Source of the DNA: Luzula sylvatica
Taxonomy: Eukaryota > Streptophyta > Magnoliopsida > Poales > Juncaceae
Length of the DNA stretch: 64,000 bases
Direction of reading: 5' to 3'
Assembly (NCBI GenBank): GCA_946800325.1
Contig: CAMPEJ010000007.1
Span: 434,001 to 498,000, forward strand
Shown: piece after piece, positions 35,610 through 46,953 of the stretch
Numbering within the stretch: position 1 is the first letter of the stretch
Layout of the letters: each line of letters begins with the position of its first letter
Notes under the pieces: generated by a model
Databases searched by the model: none
The model's input: only the letters and a program-made list of their open reading frames with translations
What the model was told of the DNA's origin: nothing
Program-made: the position numbers and the translations under genes

Positions 35610-37665
35610 ATGGTTTTTACTCGAGGACGTGCACACCATAGACTCCGATCAGAGGAGGATGAGGTTATTCCCCCAGCGACCGAGGACGAGGTGATTCCAC
35701 CACCCCAAGAGGATGAGGTGATACCGCCGGAAGTCGAGGAAGATGGCAGTGCGAATGATGACGAGGAGGAATTGGCTCCACCTCGTAGGAAAGGTCGTGG
35801 ACCTAATGCGTTGACGAAGATTACCGGTGTGACACTACCTCTGAGACAGAGTGGTACGACATTCATGGTTGATTCGCCAGGTAATTAATTTCTTATTAAT
35901 TGTACGCGTTTTTTATTTCGAAAAAGTGTAATGATTTTTTAAATAGGTAACTATGGCAAAAGACCGCCTCGTGACCTTAATCGTATCATGAAGGGGTTCA
36001 ACGTAGTAGGTTATACCAGTTGGGCGCACGATTGGGATCCGACTGTGAAGGAGGAAGTATTCAAGGATTTCTTGGTATTTTTAATGTGTTAAATTCATAA
36101 TTTATAATATTTTTTATTTCTAATTTATTTTTGTTACAGAGGCGATATCGTTGGGCAGATGGCGAGAATGTACGTGCTTGCAATACTCGCTTGAATTCTT
36201 GGGCTGGAAAGATATGGAAGGATATCACGAATGATGCACGTAAGGCCGCTAAGGATAAATTAGGTGATGATTTACGAGTGTGGATCCAATCTCCAGAAAA
36301 TGCTATTCTTACCACGCCACCAGACTTCACGACGGTAGCGTGGACTAATATGGTTACGAAATGGATCAATAATCCGACTTGGCTGGAGTCATCCCATCGG
36401 AACAAAGCAAATCGTAACTGCGGAGACGAGCGCGGTCATAGTACCTCGGGGTCTATTTCTATGGCTGCTCACAAAAAAAAAATGGTACTAGTAATTTTTT
36501 ATTATGAACACGTAAATACGGTATCATAATTTATTTCGTTCATGTGTTCAGGAGGAGGAAAATCCGGGTCATCCAGTCCGTTTCTTGGACTTGTTGAAGA
36601 AGTCGAAGGTTCGTAAAGGTGGAACGACATTTATCGATCAGAAGTCATTGACAGTCAAGGTATATCTTATATTTTTGTAAAAAAAATGGTACTAGTCATT
36701 GACATTTATCGATCAGAAGTCGAAGGTTCATAATATTAATATATTATATATCATATTGTCTATATTTCTTGTGCAGGAGAGTTATGAGACACACATGACC
36801 GAGAAATATGGTGAGAATTGGGCGCAGGAACGCGACGACGACACAGACTTGTATGTCGCCGCGTCCGGCGGGAGAGCGCATGGGCGTTTCTATACGATTG
36901 ATAGCATTATTGATCCGAGCTATATCTCCCAGCCCGTCTCCTCGACGTGGTCCGCTTCCCCAAGTCAGCACGCAACATCATCTCGCCAGCCTGATGACGA
37001 TTCCAGATACGAGCAATTGAACAATTTACTTCAAGTACAAATCGAGCAGAATCAGAAGATGCAAGATGATCTTCGAAAGAAAGAGGAGGCGCAACGCCGG
37101 ACAGAGGAGGCGCAACGCAGGTCTGAGGAGGCGTTGCGCAGGACAGAGGAGACGCAGCGCTCGATGGCTGTAAGCATGCAAGCTATGCAGGCTATGATTG
37201 TGCAGATGTCGCAGCAGAGGTCGCAACAGGTAAGTAGGTGTTAAATAAAATTCATTTTAAATTTTTATTAATGTCTTATATGCATATATATTTGTTTCAA
37301 AAGGGACAGGGCTCAGGATCCGGATCGATAGGATCAGGATTCGGAGTTTTCGACGGTACGCAGCAGAATCCCGGGTTGTACCAGTCTCCTCCGCTTCAGA
37401 ACTCGGCAGGCTCAGATTTTCAGAGTCTGTTCAGGTCTCCACAGCAGCAGCAACTATTCGGCCCTCAGCCCACGTACCCGACGCCGCCGAATGTGAATCC
37501 TGCCCCTCACGATCAGTCCATTTGGCCGGTAATTCTGTTAATTATACTTAAGTATTAACTTGAATTTAATTTAATTCACATATCATTATTTAGGAGACGG
37601 GGTTGTCGCAACCGTCGGGAGCGGTGAGTGATTTTCTGCGGAACATTGGAGCTGATGAACTGTGA
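35610..37665 (+). CDS. TNPA-like CACTA protein (Transposase_24 type), seven exons, 533 aa
   Basis: Proposed exons: 35610..35880, 35947..36074, 36140..36484, 36552..36659, 36777..37229, 37304..37528 and 37594..37665. All introns start GT and end AG, and the joined length of 1,602 bp is one open frame. The N-terminus has three EDEVIPP repeats coded by a 27-bp tandem repeat (35655..35735) and a basic patch PPRRKGRG. The middle shows features of plant En/Spm Transposase_24 proteins: a W/F/R-rich domain around FLRRYRWADGENV, then W-N-W spaced residues, GGTTFIDQKS and a TEKYGENW block. Residues around 345-400 form an R/E/Q-rich coiled coil (EEAQRRTEEAQRRSEEAL), followed by an S/G/P/Q-rich tail. By analogy with maize TnpA it would bind the subterminal repeats and dimerise. 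Exon bounds are my reading and are not supported by transcripts. Confidence 0.82.
36679..36729 (+). repeat. Patchwork of short copies of nearby exon sequence inside intron 4 of the TNPA-like gene
   Basis: Intron 4 contains, in order, copies of 36475..36492 (end of exon 3 with its donor site), 36646..36653, 36626..36646 (21 bp, exact) and 36602..36612. The pieces come from three or four separate source places, in reverse order of their position, all within about 130 bp upstream. This resembles filler DNA copied during break repair. It does not disturb the reading frame because it lies in the intron. Confidence 0.85.
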
Positions 37666-37953
37666 TGTTTCTTATTTGTGTGTTTGTGGACTGTTATGTT
37701 TTCATTTGTGTCTTGTGGACTGTTAAGTTTTATTTGTGTTTGCTTATGTTTGAATTGTGATGTTTTATGTATTTTTTTATGAGTACTTCATATTATTTTA
37801 TATGAATATTTTGCATTAATATATTAATTAGTAATGAATAATTTATATATTAATTCATTAGTTGAATATTTCATATGAATATATTAATTAATATTTAATT
37901 ATTTAATTATTAATTAATTATTAATTAATTAATTAATTAATTAATACTAATAT
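37666..37953 (+). other. 3' untranslated and AT-rich spacer after the TNPA-like gene
   Basis: Immediately after the stop, GTGGACTGTTA and TTTGTGTTTG units repeat (37685..37745). A run of TTAATTAA repeats follows (about 37880..37945), which can fold on itself. No ORF is seen. It separates the gene from the right subterminal repeats. Confidence 0.7.
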
Positions 37954-38271
37954 TACCGACGGGCCGTAGCAAACAAATTGACGTGACAATTGAATTACCG
38001 ACGGGACGTAGCAAACAAAAACTGACGCTGAAAATGGTTTTTGCTATGGCCCGTAGCAGAAAATAAAACCGTCGGTAATACGTATTTGCTATGGCCCGTA
38101 GCAGAAAATTACCGTCGCTGAAGCTAGAATCACCGACGGCCCGTAGCAGAAACCAGCATCACCGACGCCCTCTTTGCCGACGGGCTTTCAGCGACGGGTG
38201 CCCGTCGGAGAAACCAATTCCGACGGTTTTTGCCTTTTTTACCGACGGGTAAAACCGTCGGTAAAACTAAA
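37954..38271 (-). repeat. Right subterminal repeat region of the CACTA element
   Basis: Repeated motifs such as ACCGACGGGCCGTAGCAAAC and GGCCCGTAGCAGAAA in both orientations. The last 120 bp are dominated by CCGACGGG/CCCGTCGG units, including a hairpin-forming pair ACCGACGGGTAAAACCGTCGGT. The core (CCCGTCG or CCCGTAG) is shared with the left end but the attached tail differs: AGCAGAAA here, CGCAAAT on the left. Confidence 0.85.
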
Positions 38272-38284
38272 ATCTGTTGTAGTG
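38272..38284 (-). repeat. Right terminal inverted repeat of the CACTA element
   Basis: ATCTGTTGTAGTG, the exact reverse complement of the left end. It is followed by the duplicated TTT and the rest of the split satellite monomer. Confidence 0.95.
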
Positions 38285-38520
38285 TTTGGGGAGTTCAAAT
38301 AACGTATTTTGAGATCATTTGAATCGTATCTTTTACTACATAACATTTCACCAAAATTTACAAACACTAAGAAAGTTTGTTTTTCGATTCAAAACAATTT
38401 GTTTATGCTTTGGGGAGTTCAAATAACGTATTTTTAGATCATTCGAATCGTATCTTTTACCACATAACATTTCACCAAAATTTACAAACACTAAGAAAGT
38501 TTGTTTTTCGATTCAAAACA

Positions 38521-41500
38521 ATCTGTTTATGCTTTGGGGAGTTCAAATAACATATTTGTAGATCATTCGAATCGTATCTTTTACCACATAACATTTCACC
38601 AAAATTTACAAACACTAAGAAAGTTTGTTTTTCGATTCAAAACAATCTGTTTATGCTTTGGGGAGTTCAAATAACGTATTTTGAGATCATTTGAATCGTA
38701 TCTTTTACCACATAACATTTCACCAAAATTTACAAACACTAAGAAAGTTTGTTTTTCGATTGAAAACAATTTGTTTATGCTTTGGGGAGTTCAAATAACG
38801 TATTTTTAGATCATTCGAATCGTATCTTTTACCACATAACATTTCACCAAAATTTACAAACACTAAGAAAGTTTGTTTTTCGATTCAAAACAATCTGTTT
38901 ATGCTTTGGGGAGTTCAAATAACGTATTTTGAGATCATTGGAATCGTATCTTTTACTACATAACATTTCACCAAAATTTACAAACACTAAGAAAGTTTGT
39001 TTTTCGATTCAAAACAATCTGTTTATGCTTTGGGGAGTTCAAATAACTTATTTTGAGATCATTGGAATCGTATCTTTTACCACATAACATTTCACAAAAA
39101 TTTACAAACACTAAGAAAGTTTGTTTTTCGATTCAAAACAATCTGTTTATGCTTTGGGGAGTTCAAATAACTTATTTTGAGATTATTTGAATCGTATCTT
39201 TTACCACATAACATTTCACCAAAATTTACAAACACTAAGAAAGTTTGTTTTTCGATTCAAAACAATCTATTTATGCTTTGGGGAGTTCAAATAACTTATT
39301 TTGAGATCATTGGAATCGTATCTTTTACCACATAACATTTCACAAAAATTTACAAACACTAAGAAAGTTTGTTTTTCGATTCAAAACAATCTGTTTATGC
39401 TTTGGGGAGTTCAAATAACTTATTTTGAGATCATTGGAATCGTATCTTTTACCACATAACATTTCACCAAACTTTACAAACACTAAGAAAGTTTGTTTTT
39501 CGATTCAAAACAATCTGTTTATGCTTTGGGGAGTTCAAATAACGTATTTTGAGATTATTTGAATCGTATCTTTTACCACATAACATTTCACCAAAATTTA
39601 CAAACACTAAGAAAGTTTGTTTTTCGATTCAAAACAATCTGTTTATGCTTTGGGGAGTTCAAATAACGTATTTTGAGATCATTTGAATCGTATCTTTTAC
39701 CACATAACATTTCACCAAAATTTAGAAACACTGAGAAAGTTTGATTTTCGATTCAAAACAATCTGTTTATGCTTTGGGGAGTTCAAATAACATATTTTTA
39801 GATCATTCGAATCGTATCTTTTACCACATAACATTTCACCAAAATTTACACACACTAAGAAAGTTTGTTTTTCGATTCAAAACAATCTGTTTATGCTTTG
39901 GGGAGTTCAAATAACTTATTTTGAGATCATTTGAATCGTATCTTTTACCACATAACATTTCACAAAAATTTATAAACACTAAGAAAGTTTAATTTTCGAT
40001 TCAAAACAATCTGTTTTTGCTTTGGGGAGTTCAAATAACGTATTTTGAGATCATTTGAATCGTATCTTTTACTACATAACATTTCACCAAAATTTACAAA
40101 CACTAAGAAAGTTTGTTTTTTCGATTCAAAACAATCTGTTTATGCTTTGGGGAGTTCAAATAACGTATTTTGAGATCATTTGAATCGTATCTTTTACCAC
40201 ATAACATTTCACCAAAATTTACAAACACTAAGAAAGTTTGTTTTTCGATTCAAAACAATCTGTTTATGCTTTGGGGAGTTCAAATAACGTATTTTGAGAT
40301 CATTTGAATCGTATCTTTTACTACATAACATTTCACCAAAATTTACAAACACTAAGAAAGTTTGTTTTTCGATTCAAAACAATTTGTTTATGCTTTGGGG
40401 AGTTCAAATAACGTATTTTTAGATCATTCGAATCGTATCTTTTACCACATAACATTTCACCAAAATTTACAAACACTAAGAAAGTTTGTTTTTCGATTCA
40501 AAACAATCTGTTTATGCTTTGGGGAGTTCAAATAACATATTTGTAGATCATTCGAATCGTATCTTTTACCACATAACATTTCACCAAAATTTACAAACAC
40601 TAAGAAAGTTTGTTTTTCGATTCAAAACAATCTGTTTATGCTTTGGGGAGTTCAAATAACGTATTTTGAGATCATTTGAATCGTATCTTTTACCACATAA
40701 CATTTCACCAAAATTTACAAACACTAAGAAAGTTTGTTTTTCGATTGAAAACAATTTGTTTATGCTTTGGGGAGTTCAAATAACGTATTTTTAGATCATT
40801 CGAATCGTATCTTTTACCACATAACATTTCACCAAAATTTACAAACACTAAGAAAGTTTGTTTTTCGATTCAAAACAATCTGTTTATGCTTTGGGGAGTT
40901 CAAATAACGTATTTTGAGATCATTGGAATCGTATCTTTTACTACATAACATTTCACCAAAATTTACAAACACTAAGAAAGTTTGTTTTTCGATTCAAAAC
41001 AATCTGTTTATGCTTTGGGGAGCTCAAATAACTTATTTTGAGATCATTGGAATCGTATCTTTTACCACATAACATTTCACAAAAATTTACAAACACTAAG
41101 AAAGTTTGTTTTTCGATTCAAAACAATCTGTTTATGCTTTGGGGAGTACAAATAACTTATTTTGAGATTATTTGAATCGTATCTTTTACCACATAACATT
41201 TCACCAAAATTTACAAACACTAAGAAAGTTTGTTTTTCGATTCAAAACAATCTATTTATGCTTTGGGGAGTTCAAATAACTTATTTTGAGATCATTGGAA
41301 TCGTATCTTTTACCACATAACATTTCACAAAAATTTACAAACACTAAGAAAGTTTGTTTTTCGATTCAAAACAATCTGTTTATGCTTTGGGGAGTTCAAA
41401 TAACTTATTTTGACATCATTGGAATCGTATCTTTTACCACATAACATTTCACCAAACTTTACAAACACTAAGAAAGTTTGTTTTTCGATTCAAAACAATC

Positions 41501-42490
41501 TGTTTATGCTTTGGGGAGTTCAAATAACGTATTTTGAGATTATTTGAATCGTATCTTTTACCACATAACATTTCACCAAAATTTACAAACACTAAGAAAG
41601 TTTGTTTTTCGATTCAAAACAATCTGTTTATGCTTTGGGGAGTTCAAATAACGTATTTTGAGATCATTTGAATCGTATCTTTTACCACATAACATTTCAC
41701 CAAAATTTAGAAACACTGAGAAAGTTTGATTTTCGATTCAAAACAATCTGTTTATGCTTTGGGGAGTTCAAATAACATATTTTTAGATCATTCGAATCGT
41801 ATCTTTTACCACATAACATTTCACCAAAATTTACACACACTAAAAAAGTTTGTTTTTCGATTCAAAACAATATGTTTATGCTTTGGGGAGTTCAAATAAC
41901 TTATTTTGAGATCATTTGAATCGTATCTTTTACCACATAACATTTCACAAAAATTTAGAAACACTAAGAAAGTTTAATTTTCGATTCAAAACAATCTGTT
42001 TATGCTTTGGGGAGTTCAAATAACGTATTTTGAGATCATTTGAATCGTATCTTTTACCACATAACATTTCACCAAAATTTACAAACACTAAGAAAGTTTG
42101 TTTTTCGATTCAAAACAATCTGTTTATGCTTTGGGGAGTTCAAATAACGTATTTTGAGATCATTTGAATCGTATCTTTTACTACATAACATTTCACCAAA
42201 ATTTACAAACACTAAGAAAGTTTGTTTTTCGATTCAAAACAATTTGTTTATGCTTTGGGGAGTTCAAATAACGTATTTTTAGATCATTCGAATCGTATCT
42301 TTTACCACATAACATTTCACCAAAATTTACAAACACTAAGAAAGTTTGTTTTTCGATTCAAAACAATCTGTTAATGCTTTGGGGAGTTCAAATAACATAT
42401 TTGTAGATCATTCGAATCGTATCTTTTACCACATAACATTTCACCAAAATTTACAAACACTAAGAAAGTTTGTTTTTCGATTCAAAACAA
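38521..42490. repeat. 15-16-monomer higher-order repeat right of the CACTA element
   Basis: The ATATTTGTAG-type monomer recurs at 38521, 40506 and 42366, spacings of 1,985 (16 x 124 plus 1) and 1,860 (15 x 124). The extra base is one more T in GTTTGTTTTTTCG near 40118. The same +1 variant occurs near 13516 in the left part, in the same barcode context. Confidence 0.75.
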
Positions 42491-45400
42491 TCTGTTTATG
42501 CTTTGGGGAGTTCAAATAACGTATTTTGAGATCATTTGAATCGTATCTTTTACCACATAACATTTCACCAAAATTTACAAACACTAAGAAAGTTTGTTTT
42601 TCGATTGAAAACAATTTGTTTATGCTTTGGGGAGTTCAAATAACGTATTTTTAGATCATTCGAATCGTATCTTTTACCACATAACATTTCACCAAAATTT
42701 ACAAACACTAAGAAAGTTTGTTTTTCGATTCAAAACAATCTGTTTATGCTTTGGGGAGTTCAAATAACGTATTTTTAGATCATTCGAATCGTATCTTTTA
42801 CTACATAACATTTCACCAAAATTTACAAACACTAAGAAAGTTTGTTTTTCGATTCAAAACAATCTGTTTATGCTTTGGGGAGTTCAAATAACGTATTTTG
42901 AGATCATTTGAATCGTATCTTTTACTACATAACATTTCACCAAACTTTACAAACACTAAGAAAGTTTGTTTTTCGATTCAAAACAATCTGTTTATGCTTT
43001 GGGGAGTTCAAATAACTTATTTTGAGATCATTTGAATCGTATCTTTTACCACATAACATTTCACAAAAATTTACAAACACTAAGAAAGTTTGTTTTTCGA
43101 TTCAAAACAATCTGTTTATGCTTTGGGGAGTTCAAATAACTTATTTTGAGATCATTGGAATCGTATCTTTTACAACATAACATTTCACAAAAATTTACAA
43201 ACACTAAGAAAGTTTGTTTTTCGATTCAAAACAATCTGTTTATGCTTTGGAGAGTTCAAATAACTTATTTTGAGATCATTGGAATCGTATCTTTTACCAC
43301 ATAACATTTCACCAAAATTTACAAACACTAAGAAAGTTTGTTTTTCGATTCAAAACAATCTGTTTATGCTTTGGGGAGTTCAAATAACGTATTTTGAGAT
43401 CATTGGAATCGTATCTTTTACCACATAACATTTCACCAAAATTTACAAACACTGAGAAAGTTTGTTTTTCGATTCAAAACAATCTGTTTATGCTTTGGGG
43501 AGTTCAAATAACTTATTTTGAGATCATTTGAATCGTATCTTTTACCACATAACATTTCACAAAAATTTAGAAACACTAAGAAAGTTTAATTTTCGATTCA
43601 AAACAATCTGTTTTTGCTTTGGGGAGTTCAAATAACGTATTTTGAGATCATTTGAATCGTATCTTTTACTACATAACATTTCACCAAAATTTACAAACAC
43701 TAAGAAAGTTTGTTTTTCGATTCAAAACAATCTGTTTATGCTTTGGGGAGTTCAAATAACGTATTTTGAGATCATTTGAATCGTATCTTTTACCACATAA
43801 CATTTCACCAAAATTTACAAACACTAAGAAAGTTTGTTTTTCGATTCAAAACAATCTGTTTATGCTTTGGGGAGTTCAAATAACGTATTTTGAGATCATT
43901 TGAATCGTATATTTTACTACATAACATTTCACCAAAATTTACAAACACTAAGAAAGTTTGTTTTTCGATTCAAAACAATTTGTTTATGCTTTGGGGAGTT
44001 CAAATAACGTATTTTTAGATCATTCGAATCGTATCTTTTACCACATAACATTTCACCAAAATTTACAAACACTAAGAAAGTTTGTTTTTCGATTCAAAAC
44101 AATCTGTTTATGCTTTGGGGAGTTCAAATAACTTATTTTGAGATCATTTGAATCGTATCTTTTACCACATAACATTTCACCAAACTTTACAAACACTAAG
44201 AAAGTTTGTTTTTCGATTGAAAACAATTTGTTTATGCTTTGGGGAGTTCAAATAACGTATTTTGAGATCATTCGAATCGTATCTTTTACCACATAACATT
44301 TCACCAAAATTTACAAACACTAAGAAAGTTTGTTTTTCGATTCAAAACAATCTGTTTATGCTTTGGGGAGTTCAAATAACGTATTTTGAGATCATTGGAA
44401 TCGTATCTTTTACTACATAACATTTCACCAAAATTTACAAACACTAAGAAAGTTTGTTTTTCGATTCAAAACAATCTGTTTATGCTTTGGGGAGTTCAAA
44501 TAACTTATTTTGAGATCATTTGAATCGTATCTTTTACCACATAACATTTCACCAAACTTTACAAACACTAAGAAAGTTTGTTTTTCGATTCAAAACAATC
44601 TGTTTATGCTTTGGGGAGTTCAAATAACTTATTTTGAGATCATTGGAATCGTATCTTTTACCACATAACATTTCACAAAAATTTACAAACACTAAGAAAG
44701 TTTGTTTTTCGATTCAAAACAATCTGTTTATGCTTTGGGGAGTTCAAATAACTTATTTTGAGATCATTTGAATCGTATCTTTTACCACATAACATTTCAC
44801 CAAAATTTACAAACACTAAGAAAGTTTGTTTTTCGATTCAAAACAATCTGTTTATGCTTTGGGGAGTTCAAATAACATATTTTGAGATCATTTGAATCGT
44901 ATCTTTTACCACATAACATTTCACCAAAATTTACAAACACTGAGAAAGTTTGATTTTCGATTCAAAACAATCTGTTTATGCTTTGGGGAGTTCAAATAAC
45001 ATATTTTTAGATCATTCGAATCGTATCTTTTACCACATAACATTTCACCAAAATTTACAAACACTAAGAAAGTTTGTTTTTCGATTCAAAACAATCTGTT
45101 TATGCTTTGGGGAGTTCAAATAACGTATTTTGAGATCATTGGAATCGTATCTTTAACCACATAACATTTCACCAAAATTTACAAACACTGAGAAAGTTTG
45201 TTTTTCGATTCAAAACAATCTGTTTATGCTTTGGGGAGTTCAAATAACTTATTTTGAGATCATTTGAATCGTATCTTTTACCACATAACATTTCACAAAA
45301 ATTTAGAAACACTAAGAAAGTTTAATTTTCGATTCAAAACAATCTGTTTTTGCTTTGGGGAGTTCAAATAACGTATTTTGAGATCATTTGAATCGTATCT

Positions 45401-46953
45401 TTTACTACATAACATTTCACCAAAATTTACAAACACTAAGAAAGTTTGTTTTTCGATTCAAAACAATCTGTTTATGCTTTGGGGAGTTCAAATAACGTAT
45501 TTTGAGATCATTTGAATCGTATCTTTTACCACATAACATTTCACCAAAATTTACAAACACTAAGAAAGTTTGTTTTTCGATTCAAAACAATCTGTTTATG
45601 CTTTGGGGAGTTCAAATAACGTATTTTGAGATCATTTGAATCGTATATTTTACTACATAACATTTCACCAAAATTTACAAACACTAAGAAAGTTTGTTTT
45701 TCGATTCAAAACAATTTGTTTAAGCTTTGGGGAGTTCAAATAACGTATTTTTAGATCATTCGAATCGTATCTTTTACCACATAACATTTCACCAAAATTT
45801 ACAAACACTAAGAAAGTTTGTTTTTCGATTCAAAACAATCTGTTTATGCTTTGGGGAGTTCAAATAACTTATTTTGAGATCATTTGAATCGTATCTTTTA
45901 CCACATAACATTTCACCAAACTTTACAAACACTAAGAAAGTTTGTTTTTCGATTGAAAACAATTTGTTTATGCTTTGGGGAGTTCAAATAACGTATTTTG
46001 AGATCATTCGAATCGTATCTTTTACCACATAACATTTCACCAAAATTTACAAACACTAAGAAAGTTTGTTTTTCGATTCAAAACAATCTGTTTATGCTTT
46101 GGGGAGTTCAAATAACGTATTTTGAGATCATTGGAATCGTATCTTTTACTACATAACATTTCACCAAAATTTACAAACACTAAGAAAGTTTGTTTTTCGA
46201 TTCAAAACAATCTGTTTATGCTTTGGGGAGTTCAAATAACTTATTTTGAGATCATTTGAATCGTATCTTTTACCACATAACATTTCACCAAACTTTACAA
46301 ACACTAAGAAAGTTTGTTTTTCGATTCAAAACAATCTGTTTATGCTTTGGGGAGTTCAAATAACTTATTTTGAGATCATTGGAATCGTATCTTTTACCAC
46401 ATAACATTTCACAAAAATTTACAAACACTAAGAAAGTTTGTTTTTCGATTCAAAACAATCTGTTTATGCTTTGGGGAGTTCAAATAACTTATTTTGAGAT
46501 CATTTGAATCGTATCTTTTACCACATAACATTTCACCAAAATTTACAAACACTAAGAAAGTTTGTTTTTCGATTCAAAACAATCTGTTTATGCTTTGGGG
46601 AGTTCAAATAACGTATTTTGAGATCATTTGAATCGTATCTTTTACCACATAACATTTCACCAAAATTTACAAACACTGAGAAAGTTTGATTTTCGATTCA
46701 AAACAATCTGTTTATGCTTTGGGGAGTTCAAATAACATATTTTTAGATCATTCGAATCGTATCTTTTACCACATAACATTTCACCAAAATTTACACACAC
46801 TAAGAAAGTTTGTTTTTCGATTCAAAACAATCTGTTTATGCTTTGGGGAGTTCAAATAACTTATTTTGAGATCATTTGAATCGTATCTTTTACCACATAA
46901 CATTTCACAAAAATTTAGAAACACTAAGAAAGTTTAATTTTCGATTCAAAACA

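Larger units (their letters stand above)
30161..38284 (+). mobile_element. CACTA (En/Spm) DNA transposon, 8,124 bp, complete ends
   Basis: It begins CACTACAACAGAT and ends with the exact reverse complement, flanked by TTT on both sides as a 3-bp target duplication. Inside the ends are arrays of short GC-rich subterminal repeats in both directions. The interior holds a TNP2-type transposase gene followed by a TNPA-like (Transposase_24 type) gene, the usual CACTA order. Across the insertion the landmark TTTTTCG moves from 30135 to 38386, a distance of 8,251. This equals 8,124 plus 3 plus 124, so the element sits inside one monomer and nothing else was lost. The element is structurally whole but its transposase gene looks deleted, so it may move only with help. 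Confidence 0.96.
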
